Assembly: GCA_013399305.1 (NCBI GenBank)
Contig: VXAI01000095.1
Span: 3,045,422-3,109,421 of the forward strand
Source: Rostratula benghalensis
Taxonomy: Eukaryota; Chordata; Aves; Charadriiformes; Rostratulidae
DNA: 64,000 nt
Direction: 5' to 3'
Position 1 is the stretch's first letter. Every line of letters starts with the position of its first letter. This document shows positions 23,011-34,700 of the stretch, one piece after another. Made by a program: the position numbers and the translations under genes. The notes beneath the pieces are model-generated. The model made no database searches, was not told the DNA's origin, and saw only the letters and a program-made list of their open reading frames with translations.

Positions 23011-26000
23011 TCACATCTGTTGCTGTACTGTAAAATGGGTTGGACCTTAATAGCAACGTGTGTATATATATACATATAGTTAAAAAGCAAAGCAAAACAA
23101 AGACCCCTTCCCTTCACCCCTAATGAACTGCACCAACCCCTTAGGCTGAAATGACTTGGATCCGGGTAGAGTGCCATTTGCCAAATTGTAAATTGCCTAC
23201 ATTTATTTTGGGAGTGCACTAAACAGAGTGCTAATTGCCTTGTTTAGCACTTTCCCTTCTTTCATTTGCACTGGTGTAAAATCTTAGTAAATTAACTCAG
23301 GATTTTATTATGTAGGTAGCATTTGAACAACTGAATCAGTGAGAAAGCAGCATCAAAGGACTGATAAAAGAGGAGTTGACTCTACCCAGAATGCCATTTA
23401 TATGTCCCTTGAATTAAAAAGGATGAAATTAACTTTTAATCCTTTTGCTTTTCATATAGCTGATCTTAACATAACATGTATTACTCAGACATTTTATTTG
23501 CATTTACTCATTTAAAAATGTTAATAACTGTGGTCGCAAGCTTACTGTATGGGAATGTGCAGTTGCTTGTATTCATATACATAAGTGTGTAGGATTCCTT
23601 AGTATTTTTTTTGAACTGCAGCCAAAGACAGACTTGAGGCTTCTGTTTATTGTCAAAGAGAACACCCTGAAGAGCAATTCCCATCTAACTGTTCAGTGGG
23701 CTATGCAAAATTAGCTGGTGGTCTCGCACTTGTCCAGAGCACCAACGGTATCTCATTTTTACATAACTTCCAAAGAGAAACTGGGGGGTGGAAGGGGGAA
23801 ATGATCACCATATTCTCACCTCTGCAAATAATCATCTTTCCTTCAGGGAAATGAGAACTATATCATTTATTCTGGGGACAAAGTCAATGACATTACATAC
23901 AAACAGGGTGGTTTAGATTGAATTCTTGCACCAGCAAAAATTTCCCTTAACAGCCATAGGCTGAGCATTTCAACGTGGTACCAGTATTGCTGGTGGACAC
24001 AACCTCATTACAGGAAAAAGGAGACCGAAGACCACACAGTCAGCACTTGGTAGGGCTACATCCTGTTCTAAACACACGGGCTAGACAATAGCTATCTTTA
24101 GGTGATGGCTTTCAGCAGTGAGGAAGTATTTGGGCTGTTCTACTGACAGAACTTTCATTTTCACAAGTTGAGAAAAGCCAGAACTTTTGTTTTCAAATGC
24201 AGCTAAAAGCGCCATAGGTGCAGAAATGAGAGACAAAAGCCTGTCAGTCGCTGTCAATAAAACACTGTGCTTGCCAAAATACGATTTTCTCTCTTCTCCT
24301 TTCAGTTTACTGTCCTTTCAAATAATGTATTTGCATACATGAGGAGCTCAGTGTCATAAAAGATATAAAAATTGATTTACTATATCAGAACAAATTTAGG
24401 AAACTATTAAGAAGCAATAAGATACGGGGTGTGTGTGTGGGGTGTTAGCTTCTGATAGGTTATTTTCCCCTTGGTGCTTCTGAATGGGAACAGGAAACAA
24501 AAACTAACTTAGTATCAGAAGTCAGCACGTCCTGAATCCTTAGCTTCACACATACCTTTGAGTAAATAACACATTAGATAATTATTTGCAGCTACCCAAC
24601 CTTCTATACCTTAAGGTACCTTCCAAGCCAGAAAAAAATGGATTGCTCTACAAAGCAGCTTTTTTCAGTGATATTTTTTCAGTTCAGTGTCTAGACCAGC
24701 ACAGTTTGGGGAGGGTTCCAGATAAGTATCTGAACTTTTGAATGCTTCTCCCAACTGAACCACCACCCCATTTGATGTAATTCTGTTATTTAACACCTTG
24801 CTGCCCCGCTGCTAAGTGCTGTATGAATAAAATACGATATGATTTAGTGTGCGATGGCGACTACTTGCTCACAAAACAAAAGAAAGGTTTTCTAATGGTT
24901 CTCTCTGAGTGAATTTATAGCAAAGGTCCAGAACCTACTCCTTACGTTATGTTACAAAGGTAGAGGAAGCCAGGCCACGTGTTCCTGTGACACCACATGC
25001 AGACACACTACTGGGGATGCTACAAGAGTAGTGAGTAGGAAAGAAGTAGGTTACAGATTTATTTTTATTTGTGCGAGAATATAATTGTTAATTAGGATGC
25101 AATATCCCTGTTAATACTATTTCTTCTACATCATAGGTAACACATAGGACTCATTCAAGCACTAGAACTCCACGACATTCACTGCTGACAACATACATAA
25201 TGAAAATTTAGACTGCATCTGGAATTTTTCCATTGTAAACTGAAAGTGTTGAATTTAAAGTATTGAAGAACAGAGAAAATCGGCACTGGGACTGGAGGGA
25301 TAGCAGCCACAGGCCACCTAAAGCCCAATGGATATAAGCACACTCTTTCCTCAAGTTGCTGCATAAATCTGGCAAAGATTAAGTTGGTTGTGTCAATTCA
25401 GTGAAGAAGTGAGCTACTGAGCCCACAGAGAAGGGAAGTACTTTTACTAGCGAAGGAAGACCTAGTACATGAGTTGAATAGTTCTGAAAAAGGAGCGCTC
25501 AAGCCTAAGGAGAGGATTTTGATTCCAATCATCTCCCATGTTTGATCACTTTAGCCTTACAGTTTCACGAATAGGTTTTTAAAGAATTGATCTAATACTG
25601 AAAAACAAATGGAGCCAAAGAGCTGCTTTCATGTACTTTGTATTTAGGTGTTTAGCTACAAAAAATATTTAGTAAAGCAGAAAAAATATGCAACAGGGAA
25701 CTTCTCTGTGAACATAGTACAAAGATTTCTAGGTTCTACTGTAGTCCCTGACATCAGGCAAAGCCAATGTTCTAAAGAATCTCCACCAAAATCTTTCGTG
25801 CAGAAGAACTGGTCACCATTAATGTTTCCAGCAAATGCTGCCCATCTCCACTTTGCAACAAAAGGCTGCTAGTAAAAAATACATAATACTAGAGTTAAAA
25901 AATGCAAAGTATTTTACAAGTCTATCGATACAGTGCTTTCTCTGCATTCATATTACCAATAGGATTTTCTCAAAATACATAGTCTTCAAAAAAGAAACAA

Positions 26001-27734
26001 TCCAAGCATAATGGTTACACTAATAATGTAAAACTAACCCTGTCCCAGGTATCCTACAGGAACCAGTTTTGTTATCCCTTCCTTGTTCAACAGGCACATT
26101 TGTGTTGGTAAGTTAATTTTCAGAATCAATTCTAGGATTGGTGCTTCCTCCATTGACATTCCTAAGTAAATGCTCTGCTGGAGTACAAGGTATTTCCTTT
26201 CCTAAGCTAATTTTATAAGTTGATTTAGAAAACAGAAGTGGTATGAACATCAAGATGTAGAGGGAAAACATTTTTTTTTTGTTGTTAAAATAGTTAAAAG
26301 TCTAATTAAGTCATGAACAATGAAATGTTGTAATATAAAGTTGTAGGAACCTGAGGTGGGAGCAGAGCTGAAAGGAAAACCTACAAGTGAGAACAGATAA
26401 TAAATACACTTAGTACTGCTGGATGAACCTTTTGGCGATGGTAAAGGATACTGGAGTAACTCAGCAAAAAGTGTTCGTGTAGTGGATGATTTCATAAGTG
26501 CTCACCTGAATTTTTAGGGACATTGTTTTCTGTCCTGCCACAGCTCCCAGCTTCAGCTTGATACAGATACCTTCACTCATTCAAAACATTGGTGGTACCT
26601 GGAAAAAAAATAGCACTGTTTTTTCATCAGTCTTTTTAATTGGCATGCTGAGTCAGCAGAGCTTTGAGAAGACTCTGCCTGCACGTATTTCTTTAAAGGG
26701 AGCACACCAAGAACACAGCTCTATCTTTTTAAACTCCAGAGATAGTTTTTCTTAAACCAGACATAATAGCAATGAACTTTTTCAAATGAAAGAAACCTCA
26801 GAAAAATTACAGGATACAGAAAAGGGAATGAAAAACAGCAGAAGTGTCTCCCTGCCTCTTGTGTCCTTACAAGGTGGGTCCTTTCCCTCAGGCTTGCTCT
26901 CAGATCAGCAGCTCAGTGACTTTCTAAATTTTGACAAGTTGCACACAGTCCCCTGGCTCCCCATGAAGCCCTGTGCTTTCGCTGCCTCCAAGTCCTCTCT
27001 ATTCCCTGTCCTCAGCAGCATCTCGGCCTTAGCCCTTCCTGCAGGGTCCCTTTTCCCCTACCTCATCTTCTGTGATCATGCTCAGATGCTCTGGGGGAAG
27101 GAGTAATCTCCCCTTATTCCAGAGGGCTGACGTGGAGGACAGCAGTCAGGAGAAGTTAAATGTCTCCCTGAGGGAGCCTCACAGGCTGTGCATACATACC
27201 GACTTACACATAATAAACTACAAATAAAGCAGGTATAATAAAATTCACTATCTCTAGGCTATTATTTCATAAATTATACCCTTGAAGATATACCATTTCA
27301 GTTTTCCAAGTCTGCAGGAAAGCAGCTTTCCACAATGGACCTGCTGGAAATCCTGCCTTGACCTAGAGCCTGAGGGGGGCTTGTGGGTGACCTCGGAGGA
27401 GCCTGGACTTCCCTCACTGCTCTCATCAGTACCCACTCGTCAAAACTAGCTATGAGATCAAGTCACCACCTTGTTTCCACACAACACCGTCACACAAAAT
27501 CCGACTATTTTCCACCTACAAAGTGCTCCACTCCAGAAATACAATATAAAAATTGAGAGTATTGGTGAAAGGGCTTGGTGTTATTTCCCGTATTTCGTGG
27601 TTGTAAATGATGGCACAAATTTTAAATGATTTACCTAGTGCTAGAAGCAGATTAGTGACAGAAAACCAGTGGCTTCCATAGCTCCTTATGCCCATTTCTG
27701 ATCCCCCAGCAGCAGCCAGTGGTCCCTCCTGGGT
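23011..27734. other. AT-rich noncoding stretch
   Basis: No gene or repeat family recognised. Perfect octamers ATTTGCAT lie at 23496-23503 and 24329-24336. Short TATATATA (23062-23072) and GTGTGTGTG (24429-24438) patches are low complexity. At 26786-27106 a 106-codon frame crosses a slightly GC-richer segment without any domain. No exon-like structure was convincing. Confidence 0.6.
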
Positions 27735-28300
27735 AAGCGTCGGCAGCATTTGATGTCAGCCGCGAACGATGGCCGTGCCAATGAGAAACGGTTAATGGAG
27801 GTTTGATATTTCATTTTGGTGGGCAGGGAAATTAAATCTGCAGTTTGTGACTCTTAGGAAATTAAGTCTCTATTAGGAAAGGGTTAAAGACAGATTATGT
27901 AAATAGGGATATTGTTATTTGTCCCATATGTAGCACTGTGGCGTGAAGACTGCTTTCTCTCCCTCCCTATTTTTTATTTTTTTTTAAGTTTTTCTTTTCC
28001 ACAAATTGAGAGATTAACCTGGTCTCAATTGAAATGGCAGCCCATATCATACCTTCCCTTGATCTCACAGCATGGCTAATAACAGCTGGGGCCTACCAAG
28101 CAGGCTTCTTTATTTTTCCTTTATTGTTCCAGGCCACACAACCGTGAACCTTCAGCATGTTATGTACTTAAGCATGGTCAGGTTGATGTCATTATTTTCT
28201 TATTGTTGTGGAGCTCCCTGGGTGTTTGCCCATATTCATAGAGAGGGGCTTGTGTGCTCTTTGTAGGTTAACCTTTTAAAAAGGAGATGCTCGACCACTT
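27735..28300. promoter_or_regulatory. Candidate enhancer, CpG-bearing start and 30-bp-spaced repeat
   Basis: The segment opens with seven CpGs in about 60 bp (27735-27792), unusual for this CpG-poor window. GGAAATTAAATCT (27827-27839) recurs as GGAAATTAAGTCT (27857-27869) exactly 30 bp later, close to three helical turns. Further on are SOX-like TTTATTGTTCC, several TAAT/ATTA cores and an ATTTGTCC-type SRF-like half-site. No repeat and no plausible coding frame. The composition resembles deeply conserved vertebrate enhancers; only alignment can confirm this. Confidence 0.42.
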
Positions 28301-29275
28301 GCAAATGTAGCCCAGGGCTGTGACATTGCACTAGGCCGATTGGTACGCTTCAAAACACATATTAGCACCACTTGTGCTATTTCATCTTTCTTTTTAATTT
28401 TAGCCCAGTCTTGTTAGATAAATCTTATCTGCGCTGCAAGTAAATGCTTGATAGAGCACATTTTTAAAGCCTTTAGAAGGAGGAGAGGGGGGGAAAAGTG
28501 TGGTTTGTCTGGGTCACTGTGTGCTTTGTCTAAGTATAGGCACAGCTATTTGCCAGTTTATCTGTCCACCGTCCCTCCGTCTATCTCTCCAGCTACCCCG
28601 CAGCAAACAAGCCATGAGCATTAGTGCTGAATTGTGAGAGCTACAGGGAAAAGTGCTTCTCTGCATGAACCATAGCCACATTTAGCTTTTTACAATCCTA
28701 TAAAAATTGGTCTACTTGCTATCAGTTCAGCCTAGAAAGCAAGCAGCGGCTCTCAATTGCCTCCAGGTCTGATGTAAGCACCCCACAATATTTCCGTTTA
28801 AACTACAGTGGATAGAAGACACCTATAAAAATATTAATTAGCTCCAGTTGACACCAGATGCAGTTAACATACTGTGCGCCAGCTCTGAAATACTAGAGTT
28901 TTTATTAGGTAAGCTAATGTTTATTGCAATCATTAAAGTCGGAGTAATAAAAGGCTGAGCCTAAGAAAGATGATTTCAGGTATTATTCCTTTCACGTATC
29001 AAACATAAGTTTGTTAAATCCTACTTCCAGGGTTAATTATTTTGGAAGTCATATTGCAAATACAAGCTTTCAAAGAATTTGGCAAGTTTTTTTCATGCGC
29101 TCAGCAGGCCAAATGTAAATGAGTAAGGGGGTGAATCTCCGCTGGTTTCAGTGAATTTTGGCCTTGTAACTTTTAAATGAAGCAGATACAAACAGCAGCA
29201 CAGATTACAGGCTTAATGTCTGAATTACTTTAGTAGCGTCAATTATGATAATGATAGGCCTGACACCAGTGTATC
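28301..29275. promoter_or_regulatory. Candidate conserved noncoding block, homeodomain/GATA rich
   Basis: Repeat-free, low-complexity-free DNA with many developmental transcription-factor motifs. An inverted GATA pair AGATAA (28416-28421) and TTATCT (28425-28430) is present. Also present are ATTAATTAGC near 28837, repeated ATTA/TAAT cores, MEF2-like CTATAAAAATA and CAATTATGATAATGATAGG near 29237. There are few stops of interest and no exon-like frame. Together with 27735-28300 it forms about 1.5 kb of the most regulatory-looking DNA in the window. Inference from motif density only. Confidence 0.38.
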
Positions 29276-30200
29276 CTTCGCTACAGTTTCTTTTGTAGAG
29301 GGGTTGATCCTTTGCTTTTTTTAAACCAGGAGGTCAGGAAGGTGAGCTGTACAGCTGGGCAGCGAGCAGCCTTGTGTATCTGGGTCACTGTCGGTGCCCC
29401 AAAGGTGTATCTTAAGTTACGGGTGTAGCGGGAAGCGGAAGGCTGCCTGTGCTTGTACACACAAGGACCAGGTTTATGGTTACCACCAGCCTGGATGCAC
29501 AACTTGCCCTGTCTGTAAAACCTGTGCCACACAGGCAGGAGGTGAAACAAGACAATGCAGAAATCTTTATAGGATGGCGATGGACTACACTGGTTTTCAC
29601 ATCCCTAATGACACCTTTGGAACCTCCTTTTGTCTTTACCAGATACAACCTGGGTTGTCTCCTCAATGTTTCTTTCAATTCCTGTAGAAAAGACAACTAC
29701 AACCAACAATTAGACCAGTTTACATTTGTCATAAATTATTATTTATTATATTACAAATTTGTATCAATTTTTTGGTACTTGTTTATAACAGAATTCTGAT
29801 TTTACAAGCTACAGCAGTAGGTATGTGCACATATCTTAGCACAAGAACAGGTTTATCTGAATACTTTGCACATTGCTATGTGGTGTGTTTGGTCACAAGG
29901 ACCATGCTGTGTTGCCTTACTCTTCAGACTTGGGTTTATTGAGCCAGAGCCAAACAGATCTCTCTGCCCTGCCTGTGGGGAAAGAGCCTGCATACAAACT
30001 ACTCTTATCACATGCCTGTATTTCTCTGGACAATCTGGCTTACTCCAGAGCAGAGCTAGGACAGCCAACCTAAGAATGTTTCCACAGCCAAAGAGGTTGA
30101 GCCCAATGGCAGTCTCAGGTCCCAGGCTAACAGGCGGAGACAGCACCAAACTGCCACTGTAGTTCCCTCTTTTCATTTTCAGACTTTATTTTTATGGCCA
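29276..30200. other. Slightly GC-rich unassigned stretch with frames on both strands
   Basis: Open frames of 89-116 codons lie on both strands at 29281-29799 and 29853-30176, which argues for low stop density from higher GC rather than real genes. A frame at 29394-29687 contains a CxxC-like cluster (TTCPVCKTC), but no spacing matches a known zinc-binding domain. A perfect 12-bp palindrome AGCTGTACAGCT lies at 29345-29356 and overlaps a CAGCTG E-box. The sequence could be a decayed repeat that I do not recognise. Confidence 0.4.
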
Positions 30201-31379
30201 AAACTCCACGTTATTCTGCAAGACAACACTCAGCAATACACTGAATTCATTTTTATCTGACATTCTGTACTTTAGCAATTTCTCCTTTGTTGTGCAAGTA
30301 AATTTGATATTCAGGTAAAACTGAATATTTCTTTCTGTCATGAGACATTCCGAGTAACTGTTTTAATTCCCCCAAAGTTGTGTGCACTTGTATGTCTGCA
30401 TATACATTTACAGGTAGAGATGCGTGTATATGCTTCACTGAAATGTTAATGTGTAAGGCATATCCTTACTTCAACTCTGTTTAAGCAAATCTATAATCAG
30501 AATCACAAATGAATAAAAGTAAAACAAAATTAGTATCTTCCCCACCTTCACTTTAGCGATGCAGTTGTAGAGAAGGGCACACTGGTGTTGGAGTACAGCA
30601 ATGAACTATGAATTCATTAAAACCTCATCAGTCTAATCTTTGAGTATCTTAAGCAAGGTGGTATCCTCTGAATTGTCCTTTGTACACTTAAAATACCCCA
30701 TTTACCTGAAGCTTAGTTTTTAAAACTAGTTTAATCTTTTTCCAGAATGGCACAACTCAGCTATGTGAAACAGCACATTCCATTAACATAGGTTTATTTT
30801 GACATTTTGACTGAAGCCATTGAGCATGTCATCATGCCAAGATCTAGGATCATATTGCCTGGTATATGAAGCCCATAGAAAATAAGTAAATCTGTAAAAA
30901 AATCAATGGTTTAGTCCAAAACATTGTCTTTTTACACGTAGTCTTAATTTTTGTAATTTTTCGGGGTGGCCAAAAAAGATTTCCAGTTTTACTGACAAAT
31001 ATCCAGTCTCTCTTTGCAAACCTTCTGGTTCCATCAAAACCCAAGAAACACAACACTTCCAGAAGACATTATTTACTATGAACCATGGACTACCATTTGG
31101 AAAATGAGACATGAACAGGATGTCTTTTCAGATAGCAGCATGCTCTGTTTATGATTCCATAAGATCTTTACATATTTTAAATGATATTCAGAAATATGCT
31201 TAGGCTTCTTTTTTTTTTTAAGATCTTATTTTCTTATCTGAACTCTTTTAACAAAGGTATTACGCTAAGTATAAAAGCTGTCCAATTTTTTTCCAACCTT
31301 TTGCTTCTCTCTAAACCACAGTCATTTTGTTAGACATTGAAAATGTCTTGATTTAGTTGTCTTGCTATTTTGGGCCTGT
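30201..31379. other. AT-rich noncoding stretch
   Basis: No gene or repeat family recognised. A T run near 31209-31220 is low complexity. Confidence 0.65.
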
Positions 31380-31700
31380 CCTGCCCCCTGCAGTGGTAAT
31401 AAGGATGGGGCTTCCTGCTGGGTCCTGAAGAATACCATTTCACGGCCGCCACATAGCTGGCGGCTTTTATTTATGGAGCCAAGAAAATGAATGGGTATTA
31501 GTGTCCAAACATTTCAACATGCTCCTGTGGCCATGCACAAAAGGGACTGATTTGCAGCAAATTTCCACTTATTTTCCAAAAGTATTTACCTTGCAGAAGC
31601 TTGGCTGATCGCTATAATGGCATAGCAGAGGGGAAAAATGACCATTTCAGAACCCAATTTTTATATATGTTTCTGAACCTTAAAAGTGCCGTACTTCTTC
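31380..31700. promoter_or_regulatory. Candidate conserved element with GC-rich stem-loop
   Basis: A perfect 7-bp inverted repeat GCCGCCA (31445-31451) and TGGCGGC (31458-31464) with loop CATAGC is followed at once by TTTTATTTATGG, which matches posterior-HOX/CDX-type sites (TTTATGG). A run of CTGCCCCCTGCAGTGG at 31381-31396 resembles a CTCF core but carries two extra bases. The flanks are AT-rich, and no repeat family fits. The hairpin is visible; function is inferred. Confidence 0.33.
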
Positions 31701-34700
31701 TGAATAAAGATAATACTCTTGGTTGTTAGGCTTTTATGGATATGTGGCTAATGCCAGCCCTTTTTCCGTGTGTGTCTTTACAACAGATGAAATAGGCATT
31801 ACCTAAAAGCAGAAAGCTTGCTCTGCAATGGGGACTGCATGGGTGAAGGTTCTTGCAAAAGACCCAAGTTAAGGTTCTTTTAAGCACTGTGAATAGCACT
31901 CAGCATGGCACAGCCAAGAGGTGCTTTCTACACCTGTACTTTTACCTGCCTGCTGGGGGCAGCACAGGGTGTATTTTACACCTTTCTGAAACTACCCCAG
32001 GAAATTTGGGGAAGACTGTCAATCGCTGACAATCCCCCTGAGCAACTGCACGAAACCCGCATCATGAGACTATATCACCAAAACCTGGTGAGATTCACAC
32101 CACAATACTATACTGACAAAAACTGGTGAAATTTGCACATGACCTTCAAATCGCTGAAATTTAATAACCATGAGGGGTTATTAAGATACGGTTGTTGAAA
32201 GTTCTGTCCAGACTCTGCAAAGTTCAAGAATGCAATTCAAAGTCTTGTGCTCATGTTTTCTTAAATAGTTCCAGATGAGCTTTTCGGGAAGCAAACTTTT
32301 AACTGCAGTCAGCACGTGGCTGTTAGATGATACAAAGGCTTAGTGGATAAAATGAAGACTATTCTTAGTTCTGCAGGTGTTTGCAGGTACCATAGTTCAG
32401 ATGCAATTCCATGAATGTGCAAGCACAGGTGGAGATTGTATACCTGAAGATCCCCACCGTAATATTTATAGGAAAGCCACAACAAAAAGGAAAAGTGGAT
32501 TATTTGTACTGTAACATCATTTCTTGGAAGTTCCCAGCAGGTAAGATGTGAAGTCTAGATAATAGAATCACACCACTACAGTAGCTGCTATACAAGTTTA
32601 TGCAGGTCACCAGATATTGCAGTCTGCAACCCTTGAGCGTAAGTTTTAGAAGAAACAATACAGGAAAGGAAAACTTGTCAATAACAATATCCTTACAATA
32701 TTTTTTTTCCATTTTAGAATTATTATTTTTTTATATAAGATATTATACTAGATATAAACGACGTCACTACTGCTTATGGTTGCCTCACCTGCACTGAAAT
32801 AGAAAACTATCACAAATTATTTCCAATTTGATTAGTTCCATTTGTAATCTGTATTTGTTGCCTTTTATCCTGGAAATTTATCTTACAATTATAATAAAAC
32901 TAATTTAGCGTCTGGTTGCAAAGCATACCTCTTCTTCCCCTAAAATCAATTTACATGAGAAAACCAAAATAAGTGTTCTATTTCACCATAGTGTCTGAAT
33001 ACCTTACAGAGTAAATAGACCCATAAGGAAAAAAAACCCTGAAATCCTAGACGTGCACCAGCACATCTGGAGCAGCTTCATAGTTCCAGCAATTGCTCCT
33101 TATTCCGTTGCTCCCTATTTAGATTCATTCTACTCAAGAGGCTCCATCTCCTAAATCTATTCTCATTCAGGCAATCCCAGAGAAATGGTGCAAAACATGT
33201 CTAAATCCTCTGCAATGAACAACTCTACCTCCTCCTGTTCCTTCAACTCCTGCTATCAGTTTCACTATATATATGAAAAAGAGCTAGAGGAATGAAGTCG
33301 TGGAATAGAGAGCAGATAAATAATCTCATCGGTTTCAACATCCTTCAAACTATGCATGAGGCATAACAAGAGGAAGAGAGATGGATATATGAGAGATGCT
33401 CTTTTACCACTCCCTAGAGTTTTACAAGATTTTGCTCCTCTTCACATGGCATGGCAGAATACACCACACACCAGAATAGCATGGTGGAAGGAATACACAA
33501 AAGCTGCAGCTGGAAAAATATCTCTATGAGTCTCTAGGAAAGGAAAGACCCTTTCTGTTTCTCCCACTGGGGAACGGATATAACAAGGTTCACAAGAGAG
33601 CGTTGTGAGGGTCTGCTATGAATTCTGGACACGTTGAGTGTATTTGAAAGTTTCCATTCAGTTTCTGGTCCCTCCTGTAGGCGTGTGTGATACTTAATGA
33701 AAACCTTTGAACACCTTTAGAAACTACAAATTACTTCACAGCTAATGTAACAATTTAATTTTCAGAAGTAATCAAGGCCAATCAAACACCAGACATAAAT
33801 GACCTTTTTTATAACAAACTATAATTTTAAACATTTTAAAAATAAGAATATGCCATTAATTTTCCTGGCTCGTAACAGTGCAATTAAGATTGTGAATTGG
33901 TGAATTATTGTATTTTAATCTGGTTAAGAAGAAACTGAAAACTCTCATAGAAAGTAGAGTATATCAAGGCTTGTTCTTCCCACTAAGACTGGATTTCATT
34001 CCATTGTAATGAAGCAGGCAAACTTTAACAAAAATGAATACTTTGCACTCTCTTTTGTTCCCTTTTTTAATATATCTTGGTTTAGTCAATGATTGAGAAA
34101 GTCTATCAAACCCCGCTCAAGGTCCTTTTTTCAGTCATTAGAAGTGAATCATCCTTAAACCTCCACTTACTAAAAAGGTTTAATGTTGTCAGGTTAGGAA
34201 AAAAAGAAAGAAAGAGTGTTTGCCTTTTTTTTTTTTCCTTGGGTTAAGAATTACTTTTATCTGACAATGGTTTTGCATGTTATGGCATTAATTTTGCAAT
34301 AAATTAATGCGCAGGAAGGTGGAATTACTCACATTGCTTGACCAAAGCGTCTGACCTAGCCAGACCTCTGATTGATGAATAGTTTTTCATTTTGTTCTAC
34401 TAGTCCTATCAGACAAAATCAAAAAACTGGGTGAAAAAGATCCTATTTCCTGTAATAGCATTTTGTTATATATCATTAGCACTTAATTCTGTCACCAGTG
34501 CCATGTCTGTGTTAACTAGGCTTTTCAACTTAATCCTTTCACACCCCAATGTGACATTCATCTTGGACAATCGATGCACCAAAACTCTTGGTCCCAAGGA
34601 GTGAAATGATTCATAGACTGCTGCTACGTAGTGACACAGCCCACGCCCTCCAAGAAGAGGTCTCTTACCAAATTAAAAATGTGATTAGAGCATGATTAGA

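Noticed and set aside
29394..29687. Cysteine-rich frame read as a zinc-binding protein
   Set aside because: Cysteine spacing does not fit a known zinc finger, and equally long frames exist on the opposite strand.
31381..31396. CTCF core site
   Set aside because: The GCCCCCTGC half fits, but two extra bases separate it from TGG, breaking the consensus.
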